From an uncultured Collinsella sp. (GTDB lineage: Bacteria > Actinomycetota > Coriobacteriia > Coriobacteriales > Coriobacteriaceae), in contig CABVCF010000097.1 in assembly GCA_902496775.1 (NCBI GenBank), positions 1 through 6,271 of the forward strand: a DNA stretch of 6,271 bases, in the 5' to 3' direction. Position numbers and translations under genes: made by a program. The notes below the pieces were generated by a model. The model was not told the origin of the DNA. It worked only from the letters and a program-made list of their open reading frames with translations, and ran no database searches. Of this stretch, positions 1 through 6,198 are shown piece by piece; the first letter of the stretch is position 1, and each line of letters begins with the position of its first letter.

Positions 1-22
1 ACAAACTAGCCTCTCTTCATGA

Positions 23-54
23 GCCCCGCAGTCCGCTCCGACTGCGGGGCTTTT
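23..54 (+). terminator. Rho-independent terminator of an upstream plus-strand gene
   Basis: A perfect 11-bp GC-rich stem (23-33 pairs with 40-50) closes a 6-nt loop (34-39) and is followed directly by TTTT (51-54). The T-run lies on the plus strand, so it should end transcription arriving from a gene left of the window. Read on the minus strand the stem has no following T-run, so it is a poor terminator for the regulator gene at 154-810. Confidence 0.8.
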
Positions 55-60
55 GCTATT

Positions 61-153
61 CACCTAGTCATCGGGGACGTTCTTAAATGACTAGCCAAAA
101 GGGACGCTCTTGCCGCGGGCAGGTGCGGCACCTGGGGATTTACGACTAAGAGG
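61..153. repeat. Cluster of short inverted and direct repeats, REP-like
   Basis: No gene is visible here. There is a perfect 8-bp inverted repeat CTAGTCAT (64-71) / ATGACTAG (87-94) around a 15-nt spacer, a direct repeat GGGACGTTCTT (74-84) / GGGACGCTCTT (101-111) with one mismatch, and a near-continuous palindrome CAGGTGC-G-GCACCTG (120-134). This density of symmetric sequence in about 90 bp resembles an intergenic REP or BIME-type element or the remnant of a small mobile element. That identity is inference; I cannot test copy number. None of the hairpins carries a minus-strand T-run, so I see no clear terminator for the minus-strand operon. Confidence 0.4.
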
Positions 154-810
154 CTAGTACGTCAGATCGTGAGTTGCCTGAAACCAAACGACGACACCTA
201 AGACACGAAGGCGATGCCTGTCCAGAGTGATGTTGGGTTCTTCTGTCAAATAGGAATACGTTGACAGTGCAATCGTGTTCCCTCGGATTTCATATCGCCG
301 AATAACTATGGCCGATGCGTCTACCATGGCAACGACGGTGCATCCGTTCCACGGTTTAGCAACAGGATCGACCAGCAGAACGCTGCTTTGCGGATAGCAG
401 CGTGACATGCCGCTGCCGTTCATCTGAACTAGAAAGCCTCCCGGGTGCCTTTCAAGTACGGGTCCTGGAACGAAGGTACGCCCACTTTTCTTAAGGCTAA
501 AGCCACCGTTGCGGCGTACGATTTTATAGATTTCGCATTCTTCGTTTTGGGCCACGTTCGGGCTTTTCTCAGGCCGCGAGCATAAGCCGGCAGAAGCAAG
601 GCCGCTATTACTTGCGGCGAGCTCATCAAACGTTACATCGAAAAGCTCGGTCAGCTTATCGAGAGTCGACACCTTGACGGCGGTGTGTCCACGTTCCCAA
701 CGGCATACCGTTTCTTTGGTAACGCCGAGCATGTCGGCAAATTGCTGCTGCGTCAAGCCTTCGCGGGTTCTAAGGCATTTAATGTTATCCCCTTGGGCCA
801 TGTTATTCAT
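154..810 (-). CDS. XRE-type HTH regulator with degenerate S24/LexA-like C-terminal domain
   Basis: This is a putative DNA-binding transcriptional regulator of 218 aa. Residues about 8-64 form a Cro/C1-type helix-turn-helix (RTREGLTQQQFADMLGV, then TVCRWERG). A linker of about 45 residues leads to residues 111-210, which follow the S24 peptidase/LexA/CI C-terminal pattern. The normal G-(D/E)-S-M catalytic serine motif is G132-S-G-M135 here, and the normal V-K-R lysine is R171, so self-cleavage is not expected; the domain probably serves dimerisation or ligand sensing. I chose ATG 810: it lies inside the end of arcA1, overlaps its stop codon (ATGAATAA), and has a weak AGG 4 nt upstream. A TTG at 849 would run deeper into arcA1 with no ribosome site; ATG 801 is also possible. 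The overlap implies co-transcription and translational coupling with arcA1. It is the natural candidate for controlling the arc genes, but the target is inferred from position only. It shows no resemblance to ArgR or to CRP-type ArcR. Confidence 0.85.
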   Translation of the reverse strand: MNNMAQGDNIKCLRTREGLTQQQFADMLGVTKETVCRWERGHTAVKVSTLDKLTELFDVTFDELAASNSGLASAGLCSRPEKSPNVAQNEECEIYKIVRRNGGFSLKKSGRTFVPGPVLERHPGGFLVQMNGSGMSRCYPQSSVLLVDPVAKPWNGCTVVAMVDASAIVIRRYEIRGNTIALSTYSYLTEEPNITLDRHRLRVLGVVVWFQATHDLTY

Positions 811-2050
811 CACGCCTAAGTGGCAAGCACAAACAGTTGGGCCCGCCAAAGCCGTTTGTCAGCTCGTGTATGGAAATGGGGACAAGATCGATTCCGGCCT
901 GTTCAAGAGCAGCGTTCGTCGCCTGATTCTCTTCATAGACACAGACTTTGCCCGGTCGGAGGCACAGCACACTGGCTGCGTTATTCGTGCACTCTTTTTC
1001 TGCCAAATTGGGATTAGATCCACCGCAGGGAATAAAACGAAGCTCGGGTATGCCGAGCGCGGCGGCCAGTGCCTCCTTGACTCCTTTTTCGACGGCGTGA
1101 ATCTGGCAGAGATTCTCTGCTCGATTTCGCGTAATCTGATAAGAGCGAGATTCCGCGAGTAGCTGGGGGTCGACAACAAAAGTATCGTAGTCGACCCGGC
1201 TTAGGTACGTATCAAGATGGATACACAGGCTCCGCTCGGGTACCTCAATTGCCCATACGGCGTCGATGCTCGAGTCGGGGTTCCACAGGAGGGTACGAGC
1301 GAGCATATCGATGGCTGCAGATTCGGTTCTCCGAGAGATGCCGACTGCGACATTATGAGCATCAAGATTGATGATATCGCCCCCTTCAATATGGAAGGTG
1401 GAATCGTGACGATAAAACGAGGGCGTGTCCTTGAAATTGGGATGGTATTTAAAAATCGTTTGGTAGAGCGCTACTTCGCGATTGCGCTCGGGCCAATACA
1501 TGTGGTTGAAGGAGATGCCGGAGCCGATGGTGCTTACCGGGTCGCGCACGAACCACATGGTGTTTAATGGGCTTACGAGCAGCTCGTCAGGGGCATAGGC
1601 CTCGCCGGTTAATTCGGCGAGTCTGTCCCCGCCGTCGAAGCAGTATGTAACTTGCCCGTGGCGGATGCCGCCAATCGATGCCGAGACGAGCTCCTGCGCC
1701 GATTGGGTGTGTTCAAGATGCTCGCGGACTGCTTGCTGCAACTCGGCGCCAATCGCGCCGCATTCATCGACAAAGGAATCGACAAAAGATGCTCGAGCTT
1801 CGGGGCATGAGTCAAGCGCTTCTGTAAGAAGTTGGTCGAGATACAGAACCTCTACGCCTTCATGCTCGAGCACTGAGGTATAGGCATCACACTCAGCTAG
1901 GGCTCTATCCAAGTCAAATAGGCTGCTCGATGGTCTTAGGCTAAAAACTTGGCCAAAGCGGCCTTCGGGATAGTTTTGGGTTTCGATACCGGGTCGATAT
2001 AAAAGGGCCTGTTTAATCTTACCGATTTCGCTGGTGATATGAATTGGCAT
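803..2050 (-). CDS. arcA: Arginine deiminase, diverged second copy (arcA1)
   Basis: Cytoplasmic enzyme predicted to hydrolyse L-arginine to L-citrulline and ammonia, the first step of the ADI pathway. The 415-residue product is normal family length and keeps the catalytic set: FVRDP 167-171 (Asp170), HIEGGD 220-225 (Glu222, Asp225), HLDT 278-281 (His278, Asp280) and the C-terminal nucleophile in GGPNC (Cys406). The arginines expected to hold the substrate carboxylate are present (Arg189, Arg241). Differences from typical ADIs: the N-terminal LFDD-type motif is replaced by PSSSLF around residues 40-45, the usual Asn six residues before the FxRD aspartate is Thr164, and the active-site loop reads NGFGGPNC without arginines. 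The start is ATG 2050, which lines up with the start of arcA2; a TTG at 2089 would add 13 residues but has no ribosome site near it. The ATG itself has only a weak GCGAG-like site. The gene is transcribed away from arcD and overlaps the downstream regulator by 8 nt. An ADI-like hydrolase with altered kinetics or specificity cannot be excluded. Confidence 0.9.
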   Translation of the reverse strand: MPIHITSEIGKIKQALLYRPGIETQNYPEGRFGQVFSLRPSSSLFDLDRALAECDAYTSVLEHEGVEVLYLDQLLTEALDSCPEARASFVDSFVDECGAIGAELQQAVREHLEHTQSAQELVSASIGGIRHGQVTYCFDGGDRLAELTGEAYAPDELLVSPLNTMWFVRDPVSTIGSGISFNHMYWPERNREVALYQTIFKYHPNFKDTPSFYRHDSTFHIEGGDIINLDAHNVAVGISRRTESAAIDMLARTLLWNPDSSIDAVWAIEVPERSLCIHLDTYLSRVDYDTFVVDPQLLAESRSYQITRNRAENLCQIHAVEKGVKEALAAALGIPELRFIPCGGSNPNLAEKECTNNAASVLCLRPGKVCVYEENQATNAALEQAGIDLVPISIHELTNGFGGPNCLCLPLRRDE

Positions 2051-2171
2051 TAGAACGCTCGCTTTAATTCGGATGATGACTGATGTCAATTATCGTTCTG
2101 CTGGGAGAAGTTTAAGTGAGTATGTTGTGGGTATCGGTGGACGGCTTAAGCTCTTGATTGAAAGTCACCAA

Positions 2172-2188
2172 TTGATAAAAAATATCAA
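2172..2188. promoter_or_regulatory. Operator-like palindrome, site 1
   Basis: TTGATAAAAAATATCAA has perfect 6-bp arms around AAAAA. Including flanking bases the arms reach 8 bp (AATTGATA 2170-2177 with TATCAATT 2183-2190). This size and symmetry fit a dimeric regulator site. It does not match FNR (TTGAT-N4-ATCAA has a shorter spacer), the CRP/ArcR type (TGTGA-N6-TCACA) or the ARG box. A TTGATA -35-like hexamer lies inside it, so bound protein could block plus-strand transcription (inference). Confidence 0.55.
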
Positions 2189-2201
2189 TTTAGTTCCATA
2201 G

Positions 2202-2218
2202 TTGAGCTTATATATCAA
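2202..2218. promoter_or_regulatory. Operator-like element, site 2
   Basis: TTGAGCTTATATATCAA has the same TTGA-N9-TCAA frame and 17-bp length as site 1. The right halves are identical over eight bases (ATATCAAT at 2182-2189 and 2212-2219), while the left half is degenerate after TTGA. It starts exactly 30 bp from site 1, close to three helical turns, which would place both sites on the same DNA face and suit cooperative binding. Confidence 0.45.
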
Positions 2219-2334
2219 TAAAAATCCGTCTGCGTTTTAATACTATCCATTCGCATAAATATCTAATGTCAACTGGCGTGAAAACCGAATAATAAGGTTG
2301 CCGGCGAAAAGCTCGTATCGAAAACCCGCAAACT

Positions 2335-2342
2335 AAAGGAGG
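2335..2342 (+). promoter_or_regulatory. Strong ribosome binding site of arcD
   Basis: AAAGGAGG ends 4 nt before the ATG at 2347. It is a near-consensus Shine-Dalgarno sequence, contrasts with the weak site of divergent arcA1, and fixes the arcD start. Confidence 0.85.
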
Positions 2343-2346
2343 CATA

Positions 2347-3783
2347 ATGGCCGAAGTGCAAAAGAAACGTGGGCTACGAATTCCGCACGTCTACACCATT
2401 ATCTTCATTCTCATGGCGTTGACCGCAGCCCTTACGTGGATCGTCCCCTCCGGCTCGTTTGAGAGGCAGGAGCTCAACGGACGCGAGGTCACTGTTGCTG
2501 GAACATATGAGTCCGTTGAAAAGGTTTATGCGGACGAAGACGGCGCTGAGGTCGACCTGAAGCAAGGCCTGTTCGATGTACTCGAGGCTCCTGCGGTGGG
2601 AATTCAGCAGGCAGTTGAGGTCGTTGCCTTTATTCTGATTGTCGGCGGATCCTTTCAGGTCATTACTGCCACTGGAGCAATCACCAGCGGCGTGGCGCGC
2701 ATCGTTAAGAAGTTCAAGAGTAAAGACATCCTGATTATTCCAATTTTGATGGCGGTTTTTGCGCTGGGCGGTAGCACGTTCGGCATGGCGGAGGAGACCC
2801 TTCCATTTTTTGCCATCTTGTTGCCGATTGTTATGGCTATGGGATATGACTCCATTACGGCCTTTATGATCGTGTTCGTTGGGGCCCGTATTGGCTATAT
2901 CGCATCGACGGTCAATCCCTTCAATGTTTTGATTGCTCAGGGAATTCTGAATATCCAGGGTAATCCCCAGCTCTGGCTTCGCGTTGTTGCCCTTGTTGTG
3001 CTGACCGCCATCGCTATTGCCTGGGTCGTGTTGTACGCTCGAAGGGTGAAGAAGAACCCCGAGTCCTCGATTGCTTACGCTGATGATATCGAGAAGCGCA
3101 AAGAGCATGCATCAAATGACGAGCTGCTCGAAGCCGATTTCACCGGGCGCCAGAAGGCCGTAATCATCGTATTCGTGCTTGGAATCGTCGCCATTGTCTG
3201 GGGTCTTGTCACCCAGGGCTGGTATATGAACGAGATCTCTGCAGTCTTTATGGCTATGGCGCTTCTGTCTGGCATCGTATCGGGCATGAGCGAGAAGGAG
3301 ATTGCTACAGAGTTTGTTAAGGGTTTGGGCGACTTTGTTTTCTCTGCGGTCGTGGTTGGTCTTGCTCGAGGCATTTTGGTTATCGCCAACGATGGCTTGA
3401 TTATCGATACGGTCCTAAACGCTCTTGCGACTGGCCTTGCCGGAATCCCCCCTGTTCTCTTTACCAGCATTTTGTATGTCGTTGACAACTTGCTCTCGAT
3501 TCTGGTTCCCAGCTCTTCGGGCATCGCGGCGCTCACCATCCCCATCTTTGGGCCTCTGGTTGAGCTCATGGGGCTAAATCCAGAAGCTGCGGTTACTGGC
3601 CTTTCGATGGGATCTGCAGCGATGTCGCTGATTTCCCCCACCAGCGCAATGCTTGTCGCCGGTCTTGGTGTTTGCAAGATCTCTCTTGGCCAGTGGTGGC
3701 GAGTTTCCTGGAAGTTCTTCCTTGTGGTCAGTGCGGTCTGTCTCGTATTTACCGCGGTATCCGGTCTGCTTCCGATTGTCTAG
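2347..3783 (+). CDS. arcD: Arginine/ornithine antiporter, YfcC family (ArcD)
   Basis: Inner-membrane carrier expected to exchange external arginine for internal ornithine, so the ADI pathway runs without spending energy on uptake. The 478-residue protein has about twelve hydrophobic segments (roughly 14-33, 90-110, 127-142, 150-167, 170-190, 210-231, 271-290, 294-313, 328-347, 368-388, 418-440, 455-476) and a charged loop at 232-270. It follows the YfcC/DcuC-superfamily pattern as I recall it from streptococcal ArcD: FALGGSTFGMAEET (139-151), TVNPFNV near 188-194, ARGILVIANDG (340-350), LVPSSSGIAALT (386-397) and ISPTSAM (429-435). This differs from the APC-type ArcD of Pseudomonas. The family also has members with other or unknown substrates; the arginine role here rests on operon context plus that similarity. 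It is first in the plus-strand operon and lies 64 bp before arcA2 with no terminator between. Confidence 0.88.
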   Translation: MAEVQKKRGLRIPHVYTIIFILMALTAALTWIVPSGSFERQELNGREVTVAGTYESVEKVYADEDGAEVDLKQGLFDVLEAPAVGIQQAVEVVAFILIVGGSFQVITATGAITSGVARIVKKFKSKDILIIPILMAVFALGGSTFGMAEETLPFFAILLPIVMAMGYDSITAFMIVFVGARIGYIASTVNPFNVLIAQGILNIQGNPQLWLRVVALVVLTAIAIAWVVLYARRVKKNPESSIAYADDIEKRKEHASNDELLEADFTGRQKAVIIVFVLGIVAIVWGLVTQGWYMNEISAVFMAMALLSGIVSGMSEKEIATEFVKGLGDFVFSAVVVGLARGILVIANDGLIIDTVLNALATGLAGIPPVLFTSILYVVDNLLSILVPSSSGIAALTIPIFGPLVELMGLNPEAAVTGLSMGSAAMSLISPTSAMLVAGLGVCKISLGQWWRVSWKFFLVVSAVCLVFTAVSGLLPIV

Positions 3784-3847
3784 CAAACGAAACGACAACT
3801 TTGTAAGCCATTGCAATAACTATTGAGCTCTAATCTAGAAAGGAACG

Positions 3848-5095
3848 ATGATGAGCAAAGGTCTGAACGTTCATAGCGAAATTGGTGCCCTCAAGAAGGT
3901 ATGCGTGCACCGACCGGGCTTGGACTTGGTAAACATGAAGGCGGAGGATTTTGAGCGCGCCTGGATTCATGACGCGTTTTATCTCGAGTATGCCCAGCGA
4001 GAGCATGACGAGTTTACTAATCTTCTTCGCGGTGCTGGCGCCGAGGTTGTTTATATGGAGGACTTGCTTGCCGAGACTTTCGATCAGGTTGAGGGTTCTC
4101 GTGCCGAGTTTATGAGCAAGTTCGTTCCCGAGGCCAAGATTGAGAACCTGGCGCTTCGTCAGGCAGTCGTGGAGAAGCTCGACTCCATCAAGGACAACAA
4201 AGAGTTTGTCCTTACCGCTATGGGCGGCCTTTACGTACGCGATCTCGAGATTCCGCATGTGGGCGGTTCTCTTGCGGCCATGGATAGCGACGAGCTAAAG
4301 CCCGACGAAATGGTCTTGTTCCCGATGCCCGCCTCCTACTTCTCGCGTGATCCGATCGCTGTGGTCGGTAAGGGTGCGATGATGAACCGCATGTACTGGC
4401 ATCAGCGCAACCGTGAGGTCGTATTCTATGAGACGATCATGCGCCACCATCCTGATTATGCTGGGGCTCCGCTTTGGTACGACCACAATAGCGATTGGCA
4501 TATCGAAGGCGGCGACGTTCTGAACATTAACGCAACCACGCTTGCAATCGGTATTTCCGAGCGTACCCAGACCGCAGCCATCGACCAGCTTGCCAAGAAT
4601 CTGTTCTGGGGCACGGGAGAGTCCGAGATCGAGCAGGTATTTGCCATCAAGATCCCCCACGGCTATGCCTATATGCATCTTGATACGGTTTGTACTCAGG
4701 TTGATTACGATAAGTTTACCGTCTACCCCGGTATCTACGAGACGCTTCGTGCCTATCGACTCACCAAGGGCGATTCGGATGGCGAGGTCTTTATCGAGGA
4801 GATCGAGGGAACGATTCAGCAGATTCTTGAAATGGCAACCGGTATCGACCATATCACGATGATCGAATGCGGTGCCGGCGATCCGATCGAGGCATCCCGT
4901 GAGCAGTGGAACGATGGTTCCAACACGCTTGCTGTTGCGCCGGGTAAGGTGTGCGTCTATGAGCGCAACGTTGTTACCAATGATGCGCTTTATAAGGCGG
5001 GCGTTGAGCTGTTGGTTGCTCCTTCCGAAGAGCTGTCTCGTGGTCGTGGTGGCCCGCGCTGCATGACCATGCCGTTCTGGCGCGAAGAGATTTAA
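3848..5095 (+). CDS. arcA: Arginine deiminase, operon copy (arcA2)
   Basis: Cytoplasmic arginine deiminase (arginine + H2O to citrulline + NH3), probably the main catabolic enzyme because it sits inside the arcDABC-type operon. The 415 residues carry all expected catalytic motifs: FSRDP 165-169 (Asp168), HIEGGD 218-223 (Glu220, Asp223), HLDT 277-280 (His277, Asp279) and RGRGGPRC with Cys405. The substrate carboxylate arginines are present as Arg187 and Arg239. The Asn that normally lies six residues before the FxRD aspartate is Ala162 here. Two adjacent ATGs exist: 3848 is only 3 nt from the AAAGGA ribosome site (3839-3844), while 3851 is 6 nt away and is the likelier start, giving 414 residues. 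It aligns with arcA1 over its full length, closely in the catalytic core and loosely in the first 130 residues, so the two are old paralogues or separately acquired copies, not a fresh duplication. Confidence 0.95.
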   Translation: MMSKGLNVHSEIGALKKVCVHRPGLDLVNMKAEDFERAWIHDAFYLEYAQREHDEFTNLLRGAGAEVVYMEDLLAETFDQVEGSRAEFMSKFVPEAKIENLALRQAVVEKLDSIKDNKEFVLTAMGGLYVRDLEIPHVGGSLAAMDSDELKPDEMVLFPMPASYFSRDPIAVVGKGAMMNRMYWHQRNREVVFYETIMRHHPDYAGAPLWYDHNSDWHIEGGDVLNINATTLAIGISERTQTAAIDQLAKNLFWGTGESEIEQVFAIKIPHGYAYMHLDTVCTQVDYDKFTVYPGIYETLRAYRLTKGDSDGEVFIEEIEGTIQQILEMATGIDHITMIECGAGDPIEASREQWNDGSNTLAVAPGKVCVYERNVVTNDALYKAGVELLVAPSEELSRGRGGPRCMTMPFWREEI

Positions 5096-5113
5096 TTCCG
5101 TTCTGGCCCGAGA

Positions 5114-5145
5114 TGCGCGGATGCGCGTTCTTCGCGCGCCGCGCA
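5114..5145 (+). other. GC-rich intercistronic hairpin between arcA2 and arcB
   Basis: GCGCGG (5115-5120) pairs with CCGCGC (5139-5144) and GCGCG (5123-5127) with CGCGC (5133-5137), with a 5-nt TTCTT loop and a small asymmetric bulge; T5114 and A5145 add one more pair. No T-run follows, so it is not a standard terminator. A role in RNA processing, 3'-end protection of the upstream message or partial attenuation, giving unequal arcA and arcB levels, is plausible but inferred. Confidence 0.65.
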
Positions 5146-5180
5146 CTCATCAATTAGGTTAATAATGAAAGGAACCTATC

Positions 5181-6188
5181 ATGGCACTGAATCTTTCTGG
5201 TCGTAGTTTTCTGACCCTGCTCGATTTCACTACCGAGGAGATCGAGTATATGCTCGAGCTTTCGAAGGACTTTAAGAATCTCAAGCGCATGGGCGCTCCC
5301 CATCGTTATCTTGAGGGCAAGAACATCGTTCTGCTGTTTGAAAAGACTTCGACGCGTACGCGCTGCGCTTTCGAGGTGGGCGGTATGGATCTCGGCTTAG
5401 GTGTAACCTACCTTGATCCCGGTTCGTCGCAGATGGGCAAAAAGGAGTCCATTGAGGATACCGCCCGCGTGCTTGGTCGCATGTACGACGGTATCGAGTA
5501 TCGCGGCTCTGACCAGTCCATTGTTGAGGAGCTTGCCGATAAAGCCGGCGTTCCCGTGTGGAATGGTCTCACCAATGAGTATCACCCGACCCAGGCTTTG
5601 GCGGACATCCTTACGATGCGCGAGGAATTCGGCGACACGCGTGGCCTCAAGCTGACCTATCTCGGCAAGGAGCAGGGCAATGTAAGCGATTCCCTCATGG
5701 TTATCTGCGCCAAGCTCGGCATCAACTTCTGCTCTTGTGGGCCGAAGGGCGACGTTGAGGGCGCTACCCACTTTGATCCCGAGCTGCTCGAGACTTGCCA
5801 GAAGATCGCCGAGGAAAATGGCTGCACCATTCAGCTTACTGACAACATCGATGAAGGCGTAAAGGATGCCGATGTTATTTACACCGATGTCTGGGTTGGC
5901 ATGGGTCAGGCTGAGGAGCTCTGGAAGAGCCGTATCGAGCTGCTCTCCCCGTACCGCGTAACCTCGGAGGTCATGGCGAAGGCAAACCCCAACGCTATCT
6001 TCATGCATTGTCTCCCGAGCTTCCACGATACCAAGACCACCATCGGAGCGGAAATCGCGGAGAAGTTCGGCGTAACCGAGATGGAGGTCACCGACGAGGT
6101 CTTCGAGTCCGATAAGTCTCGCGTCTTCCAAGAGGCAGAGAACCGCATGCATACCATTAAAGCCGTGATGTACGCTACTCTTCGATAA
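5181..6188 (+). CDS. arcB: Catabolic ornithine carbamoyltransferase (ArcB)
   Basis: In the ADI pathway this cytoplasmic enzyme converts citrulline and phosphate to ornithine and carbamoyl phosphate. The 335-residue length is normal. The carbamoyl-phosphate site is intact: STRTR 57-61, HPTQ 135-138 and HCLP 276-279 (Cys277). The C-terminus (MHTIKAVM) is typical of bacterial catabolic OTCases. The ornithine side is less standard: the usual GDxRNNxxNS stretch is GKEQGNVSDS (162-171), keeping the Asn equivalent to E. coli Asn167, and the SMG loop DVWVSMG is DVWVGMG (236-242), replacing the Ser. A related carbamoyltransferase for another amine is therefore not fully excluded, but position between arcA and arcC supports ArcB. 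The start ATG has AAAGGA (5168-5173) 7 nt upstream. The TAA stop overlaps the ribosome site of arcC. Confidence 0.93.
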   Translation: MALNLSGRSFLTLLDFTTEEIEYMLELSKDFKNLKRMGAPHRYLEGKNIVLLFEKTSTRTRCAFEVGGMDLGLGVTYLDPGSSQMGKKESIEDTARVLGRMYDGIEYRGSDQSIVEELADKAGVPVWNGLTNEYHPTQALADILTMREEFGDTRGLKLTYLGKEQGNVSDSLMVICAKLGINFCSCGPKGDVEGATHFDPELLETCQKIAEENGCTIQLTDNIDEGVKDADVIYTDVWVGMGQAEELWKSRIELLSPYRVTSEVMAKANPNAIFMHCLPSFHDTKTTIGAEIAEKFGVTEMEVTDEVFESDKSRVFQEAENRMHTIKAVMYATLR

Positions 6189-6193
6189 GGAGG
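6187..6193 (+). promoter_or_regulatory. Ribosome binding site of arcC overlapping the arcB stop
   Basis: AAGGAGG begins within the arcB TAA codon (6186-6188) and ends 5 nt before ATG 6199. This consensus site decides the arcC start and suggests efficient, possibly coupled, translation of the two genes. Confidence 0.85.
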
Positions 6194-6198
6194 CACGC

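Larger units (their letters stand above)
2051..2346. promoter_or_regulatory. Divergent arcA1 / arcD control region
   Basis: A 296-bp non-coding stretch between two divergent starts must hold promoters for both directions. Its centre (about 2160-2265) is much more AT-rich than the genes. It contains the paired 17-bp elements listed separately. Possible -35 boxes are TTGACA on the minus strand (2272-2267, perfect) and TTGATA on the plus strand (2172-2177, five of six), but neither has a convincing -10 hexamer at 16-18 bp, so I do not assign a promoter. Only very short open frames occur here (for example 2116-2157 and 2266-2292), and none is convincing as a gene. Confidence 0.7.

Noticed and set aside
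120..134. The CAGGTGC-G-GCACCTG palindrome as terminator of the minus-strand regulator gene
   Set aside because: It is not followed by a T-run on the minus strand and would need a 3-nt loop.
674..1567. Plus-strand open frames (674-1162 and 1217-1567) opposite arcA1 and the regulator
   Set aside because: They lie antisense to genes with clear family motifs, show no recognisable domain and have no ribosome site; they are shadows of GC-biased coding sequence.
2061..2089. TTGACA (minus strand, 2089-2084) as the arcA1 -35 box
   Set aside because: The hexamer 17 bp downstream (TAAAGC) is a poor -10 and would leave a leader of only about 10 nt with no ribosome site.
2116..2157. Possible 13-codon leader peptide (GTG start with GGGAG 8 nt upstream) before arcD
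   Set aside because: It has no run of arginine or other regulatory codons, it ends far from arcD, and no attenuator hairpin follows.
2172..2188. FNR box (TTGAT-N4-ATCAA) as explanation of the palindrome, given anaerobic arginine catabolism
   Set aside because: The half-sites match but the spacer is 7 nt, not 4, so known FNR geometry is not met.
2266..2292. An 8-codon ATG frame upstream of arcD
   Set aside because: No ribosome binding site precedes it and its content suggests no leader function.
2374..3108. A 244-codon minus-strand open frame opposite arcD
   Set aside because: Its composition is that of an antisense shadow of a membrane protein (rich in Asn, His, Gln) and arcD on the other strand is unambiguous.
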